This document shows, in pieces, positions 31,159 through 43,560 of a stretch of 64,000 nt of DNA. A model generated the notes under the pieces. It had not been told where the DNA came from. It searched no databases and was given only the letters and a program-made list of their open reading frames with translations. Origin of the DNA: Nematostella vectensis (taxonomy: Eukaryota > Cnidaria > Anthozoa > Actiniaria > Edwardsiidae); NCBI RefSeq assembly GCF_932526225.1, contig NC_064037.1, forward strand, positions 2,418,001 through 2,482,000, read 5' to 3'. Position numbers and translations under genes: made by a program. Position 1 is the stretch's first letter. Each line of letters begins with the position of its first letter.

Positions 31159-32299
31159 GTTTGTTAGTATTGAAATAATTTTCCTTGCAAAAGTCGTAAA
31201 GTTGCTACACTACTAATTAATAAGGTATTTTTTGGAAACGGGAATGTTTTGATTACGGATGAACATCATTGCTGTATCAATTATTGTATTTCGAGGTTGT
31301 TTCCCTTTAAATTTTGTAAATTATTTTAGAGAATTGATGTGGAGTTGGTAGTGACATAATGTACACACGATAGGTTGCTAGGAAGCCCTTTTTGCTTCCT
31401 TTAGAACAATAGCTCTCTATATGTCAAATACGCCAGATTATATTGAAATAAGAATCTTAGCATGGCTGATGATGAGTGGTGATTTGAATCCATAGGTGTC
31501 AAACTTTTCTAAACATACGGTCTGTAAATTTCGCAGCAGTAATGTTTGTATCATTACTCCCATTACTTTTCTATTGTGTTGGAAGAAAAAAGTCAAATTT
31601 AAGTCCGAGGCTTGTATATCTGAATGTGTATTTCCGAATTTACATGAAATGCTTTTCATGATTCAATAACGCTATCCTCATTTATGTTAATAAATTTGCT
31701 ATTTTAATTTAAATGTTCTATTTTGACATTGATAACATTTGCTATTGAATGCTAGGTTAATTTGCTAATAGCCATCAAAACTATGTATCGTGCCAGTACG
31801 AGACAACAACGAAAAAGTAGAAGACGATGGCAAAAAATGGAATAATCAGGCGCGGCAGAGTGGTCCCATAAATGGGGGGCCAAAGTTGGGGGGAGGGGTG
31901 GGTAGTGGTTCCAGGGGGAGGGGTGGTTGGTGGTTTTAGGGGGGAGGGGTGGTTGGTGGTTCCAAATCCTATTTATAAGAACGCTGGGATTTTAAACTGT
32001 TCAACAAATTTCATGTTGGTTGCTATATACCGCTTGAAACCCGTTGGTTTAAAAAGACGTTAATATATAAAGAAACATCCGCTCGGAAAAGTGGTGGGGC
32101 CCTGCCCCTCCCTTTCGAAAGTAGGGGGCTGGCGCCCCCCCTGAATATCTGTAAAAGAGTCACGTGAAAAAGCCTAAGGGTTCAATTGACTTTGACTACG
32201 TTACTGTGATTACGTTCGCTAGTGTAGAAAATAACGTTCTTAGTTTATTTTCATCTGTTTCTGACCATAATGTTTTTTATGCTTGGGCTGGTTATGATC

Positions 32300-33430
32300 G
32301 TTCTTGATCGCAGCTAATTGGCCGAACGATCGCAACCAATCGCATTCCGATATTATATATGATCGCACACGATCGCAGGATGAGCAGTTGCGTAGCCAGG
32401 ATTTTTAACAGGAGGGGGCCCAAAAGGCCTTTTCAAGGAATTTTCTCCTGTGTTTTAGATAATGTCTCATACATTTACTGTATTTTTGGCTGCTTGAAGA
32501 GGGCGGGGGGGCGGGGCCCCTGGGCCACCCCCCTGGCTACGCCCCTGGCGAATTTCAATATAATCTCACACGATCGCAGGGTGAGTTTCCATATAATCGT
32601 TCACGATCGCAGGGTGAGTTTCCATATAATCGTACACGATCGCAGGGTGAGTTTCCATATAATCGTACACGATCGCAGGGTGAGTTTTCATATAAACGCA
32701 CACGATCGCAGGGTGAGTTTCCATATAACCGTACACGATCGCAGGGTGAGTTTCCATATAATCGCACACGATCGCAGGGTGAGTTTCCATATAATCGCAC
32801 ACGATCGCAGGGCGAGTTTCCATATAATCGTACACGATCGCAGGGCAAGTTTCTATGTAATCATACACGATCGCAGGGTGATTCCATATAATCGCACACG
32901 ATCGCAGGGTGATTCCATATAATCGCACACGATCGCAGGGTGATTCCATATAATCGCACACGATCGCAGGGTGATTCCATATAATCGCACACGATCGCAG
33001 GGCAAGTTTCTATGTAATCATACACGATCGCAGGGTGATTCCATATAATCGCACACGGTCGCAGGGTGAGTTTCCATATAATCGCACACGATCGCAGGGT
33101 GAGTTTCCATATAATCGCACACGATCGCAGGGTGAGTTTCCATATAATCGCACACGATCGCAGGGTGAGTTTCCATATAATCGTACACGATCGCAGGGTG
33201 AGTTTCCATATAATCGTACACGATCGCAGGGTGAGTCTCCATATAATCGCACACGATCGCAGGGTGAGTTTCCATATAATCGTACACGATCGCAGGGCAA
33301 GTTTCTATGTAATCGTACATGATCGCAGGGCGAGTTTCCATATAATCGTACACGATCGCAGGGCAAGTTTCTATGTAATCATACACGATCGCAGGGTGAT
33401 TCCACATAATCGCACACGATCGCCTGCGAT
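32300..33430. repeat. 33-bp minisatellite upstream of IFT22 with donor-like motif
   Basis: About 26 copies, mainly after 32565, with core CACGATCGCAGGGTGAGTTT then CCATATAATCG. Most units include CAGG-GTGAGT, close to the strongest 5' splice consensus, on the same strand as IFT22, plus the palindrome CGATCG. A 30-base variant (GGGTGATTCC) is clustered at 32875-33000. The array ends about 275 bases before the IFT22 start codon. Confidence 0.95.
32388..32548. mobile_element. Small MITE with GCGTAGCCAGG ends, inserted in the 33-bp array
   Basis: TTGCGTAGCCAGGATTTTTA at the left is mirrored by CCCCCTGGCTACGCCCCTGG at the right. This end type is common in aquatic invertebrate MITEs. It interrupts the beginning of the 33-bp minisatellite (a unit-like GATCGCAGGATGAG remains on its left). 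A similar decayed piece lies near 32085-32145. Confidence 0.65.
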
Positions 33431-33705
33431 CAAATAGAACCTCGCCCTCGCGAACGCTTTTTCCCGCCTTCGTGGCCAAAGCCGTCTTCTCCGAGGCGTT
33501 TGTTTCTTGTGATTAGTATTGTATATTGCTTTTCTTTCATCGTTAACATAAGTACAAATTCGCCGCCTTTTTATTCTATTACATGCTTGATTTTGCCGTC
33601 TTCAGGTTTCCTGTGCATCTTACCCAGTCCCTACTCACCCATAGCGGACATCTTGTTTATTCTTCAGCGGGTCGAAAACGAAAAGAGACGAGTGTTTACC
33701 TCGGG

Positions 33706-36700
33706 ATGTTCAAATCGAAAATCCTCGTTCTTGGACCATGTGAGGTAAAATTTAACTTCCTAATTATATTAGACGTAGCTTTAGAATTAAAAAGATTACA
33801 TTTTTTAGGCATGACACTCCGAATTCTTCCGAGAATCCATTGATCATTTTGGCTAACAACAGCAGCTGTCCGTTGCTAAGTCTTACGTTCTTTCTTTTAC
33901 ACCGCCTAATTTCGTCAACTCCTTTGCTATTTTCGTATACAGAGTGGGAAGACTGTCATAGCAAACTTTCTATCAGATGCTACAGAGACTTCTGGTGGCG
34001 ATTATCACCCTACGCAAGGAGTACGGTAAAATAGCGTTCATATCGTCCTTACCAGTTTTGAAAAGACTTCGAAGATCCGGTCGCATAAAATCCACACCCC
34101 ATTTTTCATCCAATGAGAGAATGTAAAAGCTTCCGTTATGATGTGAAAACGCGATCATCCTTGCTTTCGGCAAATTAATTATCATTTCGGGTTCTTGTAT
34201 TTTCGGAGAAGGTGGTGGTGGCTGGGTGGGGAGGGGGGGGGGGGAGAGGTGGCGTGAGGCTTGTGGTGGAAATTTTCCAGACCTTAAGCGACGAAAACGT
34301 AGAATGCCACAGAAGTTGTATTTGTGCTCTTGCTGCTCCCAACCTTCCAGCTATGCTTTCAACTACTTGGCCCACCCCCTTTTCACATCATTGAGTAAGT
34401 TGGAAAATTGAGAATGGCGTGCACAATCAATAGCATCAGCCAAGAACATAGAAAGGAAAGAAAAGAATTTCTCCACCCAATCATTTCTGATCCTGTAACC
34501 CCTTAAGGTGATGTTACATGCAAAATTTTTGTGACAGTTTTTTTTGCAAAACAGGTTGCCATTTTTCAATTTGACAATACATGTAACACTCTAGTGTTTT
34601 CATGTGGCATTGCTGTGAGTTCGATATAACACAAATTATTTTGTGTGACTTGAGTCTTAGTGTGGCGTCCACGACATCATGTTTTTTCATGAATTTTTAA
34701 TCACAAAGATGCTCTTTACCTCATTAGTTTTGGACTATCAAGCTTTTACATTCAGATCTTGGTTTAGCTATGATCCGAATCAACCGGTCCAAACAACTCT
34801 GCTGTCATTGTTTGACTTCAATACCATATTGATGATAAAATATATCAACTGATCCTCCAGTATTTAAGTATTCCCAAATTTTCATTTTATTGATATGTGA
34901 CCAAGCAAGGGAAAAGTTTTTTGGGAAAAACTTTTTTGGGCAAATCTGGAAAGATCAGCAATTGCTTTTTCTTTATTGAGGGAATGATCTTGTTAATAAT
35001 AATGGAACCATCTTGCTTAGTTTATATTGTTCATAAACGATCTCGTCCCTTGGACACAATCAGAAGAATTCTGAAAAAAAAAGACGCTAAAAAAGTTCGC
35101 AAGATACTACTCTATAATTCGGAAAGTTCTGAAGATGGTTTTCTTGAAGTTGGTAGAACATTATAATAATTTGGTAGATCATTAGTTCTAGGAAATTGGA
35201 AGAACGCTCTTAAAGTTTACTTGTCATTTGAGATGGATACCAACATGATCCTGAAGAGAGCAATCCGAAATTTTCACATTTTGTTTTAAAAATACTTTAA
35301 CTTATTATAACAATCGACAAATTAGTTTGAGCCGCATGCAAACTAAGAAAGCGAGTTGACTCTATTTGTCTTTGCAATACAATGACATGTTAATGGCCAT
35401 TACAATCATCGTAATAGGCAAAGTGTTCTAATTGATTATGAGCTGTATGCAAACTAAGAAAGCGAGTGAGCTTTTAAACTTTACTTCTCTTTCAAAACAA
35501 TGACTTGTTAAACCGCAGCTTTAATGTCACATAGACCAAGCTGGAATATAGCTTAAAATTGACAAACCAAGCATTTCTCGAGAGAGCGATGTAGTCTTTT
35601 TGGTAACGATTATCAAAATCGGAAGAACCTTTTTGCCTTCAGGGTTTTCTCTTACAGATAAATGTTCTTCAAACGATCGTTTCTTCAGAACAACGTTCCT
35701 GAAAATCGGAAAAAAACGTTCTTGCCTTCAAGTGTTAACCTCTGTGATGAACGATTTCAAAAATAGCAAGAATTATCTTGTCTTGGGAAGAACGATATTA
35801 CCTTAGGACTAACAATCTTGAAAATTGAAGATCGTTTGTCGTAGAAACTTGATATCATTCTTAATGTCGTAAAAGCGTTTTGCATAAACCGTCAAATGAT
35901 ATTTTTCGTTCATAGCCAGAACGCTTTTTCTCTAGTGTACATTTTCCCATATCTCCTCTACCATCCAAAATCTACTGCTGCCACCTTGTCTGTTAAAAAA
36001 ACAGCACAAATTGTCCCATGGAAAAGTGTTTTAGAAAAATAAAATGACTGTTGACCAAATAAAACATGTTGCCGCATTGGAAATTGTACAGATCTGGCCT
36101 TGACACACATCATTTTTTTCATGCAACATCCAACCCAAAACAGAATAGTAACATCATCTGCATGTTTTCTTCCATCCCAAGTGGTTTCAAAGTTTCATGT
36201 CTGGTTTGTTTAATGCATTTCTGTTATTTTCCAGAATTCTAGAATTTGAGTGCAATTCTATTGAGATCACCCCTGGAAGAACAGCTAACTGTGAAGTTGA
36301 GCTATGGGACTGTAGTGGCAATCACAGGTGAACACCATTTTATGAATCGTACTGCTAAGGATCAAAAACGACATCTAGTATACCAGAATTTGAATAAATG
36401 TTTTGCATGTGGGTACTTCTCACGGCTCTACATGCTGGTTTAAGGATCAATGGATTAAGTAGTCAGTCCACCATGGTGCCCCAGCATGGAGGGCAGGGTC
36501 TTTGTCTTTCCCACAAAGTGGCAGATACAGGATGGTTGAGTTATAAAGACTCAACCAAACTTTTCAGAGCCCTGTTACCTTTCGTACCAGAGTATGCAAT
36601 TTCTCTCATTTAGTGACATTCAGCAAAAGTGCTGCTTTGCCAAATGAGGGAAGACTGAGACTCTGGTAGCCAGCGTACTTAACTGTCTGCCCCTTCATAA

Positions 36701-38176
36701 GCAGGTGAAATCACCTCTAGATCCCTACCATTTACAGACTTCTGCCAATAATAGGATTTCATCATTAAAGAATTGATTGCTCGCCATAATAGGTTTTCCA
36801 CTTGTTGGCCTGCTTTTCAAAAGGATGCCAATGGAGTCATTATAGTCTACAATCCTGACCAGCCAAACCAAGATAAGGACCTCGAAACTTGGTGAGTCAA
36901 TAGTGTCATGTAGCACAATCTTGTAACGCAATGATTGTCACATTAGCATCTTATATATAGCTGACAAGAGCCTACCTTTAGCAGAACTGATTAGATTCTG
37001 AACCTAGTGCCTCTATTATATACCGACATGCTTAATAAACATAGTGTACCATTACAAATAGGTGACATAGGTAACATTACAAATAGGTGACTTGACTGGC
37101 ATACTTTTGCCTGCCGGGTTTTGTGGCAAAATAACAACAGAAAATAGCATCTTTCTTAATCAGTGCTTACGAATCAGCCAGAAAGTACCTGTCAGAACAG
37201 GCTTATTTTTATTGAAAGATTCCGTTTTTATCTTTGCTTTTTGGCATACTATAACAGCCATTCCTGTGTCTATTTGGGCTTGAATTTGCTTAACACAAAA
37301 AGTCACATTGATGGCTTCTTAATGCAAGTTGCCTATTACTGTATATTGACTCATTATTAAATCCTGTTTTGACTCCAATACTATAGGGGACCTATGGGCT
37401 AGTTAAAATGTGCAGATATGCGCACATGGACGGCTGTTACATAACACTTTTTAAATATTTTCCAATAAAAAATACCAGAATTGAAATACTGCATTTCGCC
37501 CTGGAACTTCTCCTTCATGTATTTAATTATCCATTGTTAATTATTAATTATCCATTGTTAATCAGGTACACCCAGTTTGTACAAACCCAGATGTTGAAGG
37601 ACTCACAATGTATAGTATTTGCTCACCACAAACCAATGGGAACAGAGCGCACAAGAACACAGATACGTAAGCATTATGCCGAATAACTATACAGACTGCA
37701 TTATATAGAGGGCCCTTGGTTAGTATAATGGCAGGCAGGACTTTTTGCTGAGTGGCCGGTGGGGAAGTAGGGGTGTTGGGCAGTCATATGGAAAGTAAAA
37801 CAATGAAAACTAGGGACTTTTACAAATATCAAACAAAACTTTACCCTGGGGTCCCTGTTAGTAAAAGTTCAAAGGTTGAAAAAGAATTAGAACCACTTGT
37901 TTCCAGGGAAACAAAACTTTGAAAGGCACACAAATTTAAACATAGAAATTGATTATGTAAAGAATGGAAATATCATGGAAACCTTGATATTTATTTTATC
38001 TCAACTGTTGTTTGTATTTCGTAGCCCCAAGTCTCTCCAAAGTAACATGTGTGCATACGAATCTCGATGAAGACCCAGACTCTGTGAGGGAAGACTTTAA
38101 GAACTTTCTAGCCAAAGTACTCAGTAATTTGACTGACAAGAGGGACCAGGAGGAGCTTAGTATTATGAATCATTGA
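33706..38176 (+). CDS. IFT22: Intraflagellar transport protein 22 (RABL5), complete
   Basis: Rab-like small GTPase of the IFT-B complex in cilia. Exons: 33706-33744, 33943-34025, 36235-36327, 36793-36891, 37566-37666, 38025-38176 (stop TGA). All phases join, giving 188 residues (human about 185). Seen in order: MFKSKILVLGPCE-SGKT (P-loop GxxxxGKT), HPTQGVR, ELWDCSGNHRF (switch II; DCGG in vertebrates, so one Gly is Ser here), CWPAFQKDANGVIIVYNPDQ, QCIVFAHHKP (degenerate G4, as in the family) and the conserved C-terminus RDQEELSIMNH. The P-loop is split by intron 1. The 2.2-kb second intron holds repeated DNA. Confidence 0.96.
34026..36234 (+). other. Large IFT22 intron
   Basis: No coding block is seen. 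It contains a G-run at 34227-34245 and a diverged ~115-base direct repeat (35330-35400 and 35444-35510, sharing GCAAACTAAGAAAGCGAG). Segments around 35100-35830 contain recurrent GAAGAAC and TTGGTAGA motifs that look like decayed mobile DNA. Confidence 0.5.
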
Positions 38177-38454
38177 GATTCCCTGAGTGTTGAAAGCCAC
38201 AGTTACCAAGCCCCTGTAAGCGGCCATTTGTAAGATACTAAGAAAAAGCATCCATTTCCATCCACTGATTTGGGGCAGTTATTGTGCAATTTCAATGAAA
38301 TTGGATAAAGGAATTACCTTTGATTCCAATATCGTAACGACCACAGGAGTGGCAGGGACTATACCGTACTTTTCAAGCTTTGTTAGCATGGAATAGGGGA
38401 CTAAGAGATCACGTGTCTTTTTGGGTGGCAAACTAGCGCGCGCTCGAGCTTTGA

Positions 38455-38640
38455 GCGGCAAAAAAAACAGCAACAAAAAACAACGTATGCAGTCCTTACG
38501 AATAAAACAAAAAAAATGTTTTTCAGAAAGGGTTTAGTTTCATTTAAAGATTTTTTTTTTTTTTTTCATTCTTCTGGTGTGGCGGGCACAGTCAATTTGC
38601 CATCCAAAAGGTCACACGATGTCTTAGCGCAAGTCCCCTT
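38455..38640. repeat. Dispersed repeat copy 1
   Basis: Shares with 44950-45145 an ordered set of segments: poly-purine ACAGCAACAAAAAACAAC, CAGAAAGGGYTTA and CCAAAAGGTCACACGATGTC (CAAAAGGTCACATGATTTC in the other). Unknown family, probably an old transposon. Confidence 0.55.
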
Positions 38641-38689
38641 TTAGTGCTTAGAGATAAACAGGAAAGTATGGATTACTAGTCGCCTGCCA

Positions 38690-39137
38690 GGGGCTCGTTT
38701 CTCGTAACACCCGAGAATTCTCGGGCCCGAAAACGTTTTATTCCTTAAATTTGAAAAGATGGTATCTAAATGTGTTGAAATAAGGTCAAACATCGTATTT
38801 TACCACAAAGATTAATGTGAAGGATAATCCTCTTTTTGATTTTATAGATTTTGAATTTTCCCGAATTTCTCGGGCCCGAAATTCACAGGCGTAAATATTA
38901 AGAAAGTTCTGGTGACCTCGCAGTCACCCGAGACTTTTCGGGTAACTTTTTGGCTTCGGCAAAACTTCGAAAATAGCCCTATTGAACATAATCATTTGAA
39001 ATACGAACGAGTGGAAGTTCAAACTGTTCTAAAACATGAAAGCGGTTCTCCAAAATGAAAACATGCGAAATTTTGAACAAAAATGCAATATTAAGCTTTC
39101 GGGCCCGAGAATTCTCGGGTGTTTCGAGAAACGGGCG
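38690..39137. mobile_element. ~450-bp MITE with 43-bp terminal inverted repeats
   Basis: The left end CTCGTTTCTCGTAACACCCG and AGAATTCTCGGGCCCGAAA is mirrored at 39093-39137 (TTTCGGGCCCGAGAATTCTC, then GGGTGTTTCGAGAAACGGGC), with about 3 mismatches. An internal CTCGGGCCCGAAATTC occurs near 38868. Non-coding. Confidence 0.85.
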
Positions 39138-39368
39138 CCAGTTCTGTAGCTTAAGAAGTCACAGAATCTTCATGTTTTTTTTTTTTTTTTTTTCAAACAA
39201 TTCTGAGCAGAAATGGAGATTTTATTTAAGAAATATCTTTCATACACGATGCATTCCCTTTGCATGAATTAAAGGTTTGCAATTTCTGTAAATAGCAACG
39301 TTAGCATGTTTGTTAAAATGTATATAAAATATCTGTTCGATATAATAGAAAATGTGAAATTGATGATT

Positions 39369-40141
39369 GGGGCCGGTTCCTGAAAGGCCGATCCCTAGAT
39401 CGCCTAATCCCGGGTTAAAATTCGCTGATCGTAGGTTAGTAAACCTACGGATAACTCATCGTTCCCGAAAAGCCAGATCATCCCCTGGTTAAATCCACAC
39501 AGGATACCCTGTAGATCAATAGAGAGTAACTCAGATTTACCTTAGGTGGCTTTATTTTCGCAGAGAAGCCCCAAAACACCTCTACATCGCCTGCAATTAC
39601 CCGTATTTCATTGCCGAAAATGTCATTTACAGGATCCGAGTTGGTGGGTGACACTAGGGGGATGGCATGAAGTTGGGGGTTGGAGGGGGTCTTATTACCG
39701 CAATACCACAAAATTTTCGAAAAATAGCATACCGCACAGAAGGACGAGGTTTCGAAGAGCATGCGCGACATCCCATTAACACCGCAATATTTATTTATTT
39801 TTTAAAAAAAAAAGCAAAATCTCGCAGTGTTTTGAAAAACTGCATTTAATGTACGTTGCAGCTGCTGACTCGCGAGAATATCACCGCATGTTTTTTTTCT
39901 TTTTTACCGCAATCTCGCACAAAAAAGGGCCAATACCGCAAAACACGTCCCCCCCCCTAGCGAGACAGATTCGTTTCAAGTATAAATTTCATGTAACTTT
40001 CTGTTTGTCCCAGCACAATTTTCGAGTCGCTAACCAGCGTTTCGGGAACAGAACTAATACAGGGGTAAACATTTAATCGTGAGTTAGGCCAAATTAATCC
40101 TGGGCTAGCGCTAATCAATCGGCTTTTCAGGAACCGGCCCC
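39369..40141. mobile_element. ~770-bp MITE with GGGGCCGGTTCCTGAAA ends
   Basis: Left GGGGCCGGTTCCTGAAAGGC and right GCTTTTCAGGAACCGGCCCC form an almost perfect inverted repeat. Subterminal sequences (CCTAATCCCGGGTTAAAATT versus TTAATCCTGGGCTAGCGCTA) are also mirrored. No transposase is recognised. The 29-bp minisatellite begins immediately at its right end. Confidence 0.88.
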
Positions 40142-43100
40142 TGAACTATGGGAATGGACGCAAGAGCACTGTATTACGGGGATGGACACAAGGGTAACGG
40201 AACAATGGGGAATGGATACAAGAAGTACTGAAATATGGGGATGGACACAATAGGTACTGAACTATGGGGATGGAAGCAAGGGTAACGGAACAATGGGGAT
40301 GGACACAAGGGTAACGGAACAATGGGGAATGGATACAAGAAGTACTGAAATATGGGGATGGATACAAGAAGTACTGAAATATGGGGATGGACACAAGAGG
40401 TACTGAACTATGGGGATGGAAGCAAGGGTAACGGAACAATGGGGATGGACACAAGGGTAACGGAACAATGGGGAATGGACACAAGAGGTACTGAGCTATG
40501 GGGATGACACAAGAGGTACTGAAATATGGGGATAGAGGCAAGGGATACTGAACTATGGGGGACACAAGAGGTACTGAAATATTGGGAAAGACACAAGGGA
40601 TACTGAACTATGGGGGAGGACACAAGGGATACTGAACTATGGGGATGGACACAAGGGATACTGAACTATGGGGAAGGGCACAAGGGATACTGAACTATGG
40701 GGATGGACACAAGGGATACTGAAATATGGGGAAAGACACAAGGGATACTGAACTATGGGGATGGACACAAGAGGTACTGAAATATGGGGAAAGACACAAG
40801 GGATACTGAACTATGGGGATGGACACAAGAGGTACTGAAATATGGGGATGGACACAAGGGATACTGAACTATGGGGATGGACACAAGAGGTACTGAAATA
40901 TGGGGATGGACACAAGGGATACTGAACTATGGGAAACACAAGGGATACTGAAATATGGGGATGGACACAAGGGATACTGAACTATGGGGATGGACACAAG
41001 GGATACTGAAATATGGGGATGGACACAAGGGATACTGAACTATGGGGATGGACACAAGGGATACTGAAATATGGGGACGGACACAAGGGATACTAAACTA
41101 TGGGGATGGACACAAGGGATACTGAACTGTGGGGATGGACACAAGTGATACTGAAATATGGGGGAGGACACAAAAGGTACTGAAATATTGGGATGGACAC
41201 AATGGATACTGAACTATGGGGATGGACGCAAGGGATACTGAACTATGGGGAAAGACACAAGGGATACTGAAATATGGGGCTGAACACCAGAGGTACTGAA
41301 CTATGGGGATGGACACAAGGGATACTGAACTATGGGGATGGACACAAGAGGTACTGAACTATGGGGATGGACACAAGAGGTACTGAACTATGGGGACGGA
41401 CACAAGAGGTACTGAAGTATGGGGACGGACACAAGAGGTACTGAAGTATGGGAAAGACACAAGGGATACTGAACTATGGGGAAGGGCACAAGGGATACTG
41501 AACTATGGGGATGGACACAAGAGGTACTGAACTATGGGGACGGACACAAGAGGTACTGAAGTATGGGAAAGACACAAGGGATACTGAACTATGGGGAAGG
41601 GCACAAGGGATACTGAACTATGGGGATGGACACAAGGGATACTGAACTATGGGGACGGACACAAGAGGTACTGAAGTATGGGAAAGACACAAGGGATACT
41701 GAACTATGGGGAAGGGCACAAGGGATACTGAACTATGGGGATGGACACAAGAGGTACTGAACTATGGGGACGGACACAAGAGGTACTGAAGTATGGGGAA
41801 GGGCACAAGGGATACTGAAATATGGGAATGGACACAAGGGATACTGAACTATGGGGGACACAAGAGGTACTGAAGTATGGGAAAGACACAAGGGATACTG
41901 AACTATGGGGAAGGGCACAAGGGATACTGAACTATAGGGATGGACACCGGACTATGGGGATGAACACAAGGGATACTGAAATATGGGAATGGACACAAGG
42001 GATACTGAACTATGGGGATGGACACAAGGGATACTGAACTATGGGGATGGACATAAGGGATACTGAACTATGGGGATGGACACAAGAGGTACTGAAGTAT
42101 GGGGAAGGGCACAAGGGATACTGAAATATGGGAATGGACACAAGGGATACTGAACTATGGGGGACACAAGAGGTACTGAAGTATGGGAAAGACACAAGGG
42201 ATACTGAACTATGGGGAAGGGCACAAGGGATACTGAACTATGGGGATGGACACCGGACTATGGGGATGAACACAAGGGATACTGAAATATGGGAATGGAC
42301 ACAAGGGATACTGAACTATGGGGATGGACACAAGAGGTACTGAACTATGGGGAAGGGCACAAGGGATACTGAACTATGGGGATGGACACAAGGGATACTG
42401 AAATATGGGGAAAGACACAAGGGATACTGAAATATGGGGACGGACACAAGGAATACTGAACTATGGGGATGGACACAAGAGGTACTGAAATATGGGGACG
42501 GACACAAGGGATACTGAACTATGGGGGACACAAGAGGTACTGAAGTATGGGAAAGACACAAGGGATACTGAACTATGGGGAAGGGCACAAGGGATACTGA
42601 ACTATGGGGATGGACACCGGACTATGGGGATGAACACAAGGGATACTGAAATATGGGAATGGACACAAGGGATACTGAACTATGGGGATGGACACAAGGG
42701 ATACTGAACTATGGGGATGGACATAAGGGATACTGAACTATGGGGATGGACACAAGAGGTACTGAAGTATGGGGAAGGGCACAAGGGATACTGAAATATG
42801 GGAATGGACACAAGGGATACTGAACTATGGGGGACACAAGAGGTACTGAAGTATGGGAAAGACACAAGGGATACTGAACTATGGGGAAGGGCACAAGGGA
42901 TACTGAACTATGGGGATGGACACCGGACTATGGGGATGAACACAAGGGATACTGAAATATGGGAATGGACACAAGGGATACTGAACTATGGGGATGGACA
43001 CAAGAGGTACTGAACTATGGGGATGGACACAAGGAATACTGAACTATGGGGATGGACACAAGGGATACTGAAATATGGGGAAAGACACAAGGGATACTGA

Positions 43101-43560
43101 AATATGGGGACGGACACAAGGAATACTGAACTATGGGGATGGACACAAGAGGTACTGAAATATGGGGACGGACACAAGGGATACTGAACTATGGGGCTGA
43201 ACACCAGAGGTACTGAACTATGGGGCTGAACACAAGAGGTACTGAACTATGGGGATGGACACAAGGGATACTGAAATATGGGAATGGACACAAGGGATAC
43301 TGAACTATGGGGATGGACACAAGGGATACTGAACTATGGGGATGGACACAAGAGGTCCTGAAATATGGGGATGGACACAAGGGATACTGAAATATGGGGA
43401 TTGACACAAGGGATACTGAAATATGGGGATTGACACAAGGGATACTGAAATATGGGGATTGACACAAGGGAATAATAACTGGGGATGGACAACAAGGGGC
43501 ACTCAACTATTGGATGGACACAAGGGATAAATAAACTTAGAAACCAACACAAGAAACACT
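40142..43560. repeat. 29-bp minisatellite, ~115 copies, with higher-order repeats
   Basis: The unit is ACTGAACTATGGGGATGGAC plus ACAAGGGAT, with a frequent ACAAGAGGT variant and shortened units (ATGGGGGACACAAG). A block beginning near 41822 recurs near 42128, 42492 and 42798 (spacings 306, 364, 306), so a ~670-base higher-order unit is present twice almost identically. Open frames on both strands are repeat products. Confidence 0.97.

Noticed and set aside
32359-33479. Repeat proteins (HDRRVSFHI / CDRVRLYGN types) on both strands
   Set aside because: The period is 33 bases, so any stop-free phase stays open; frames exist on both strands at once, which is typical of a non-coding array.
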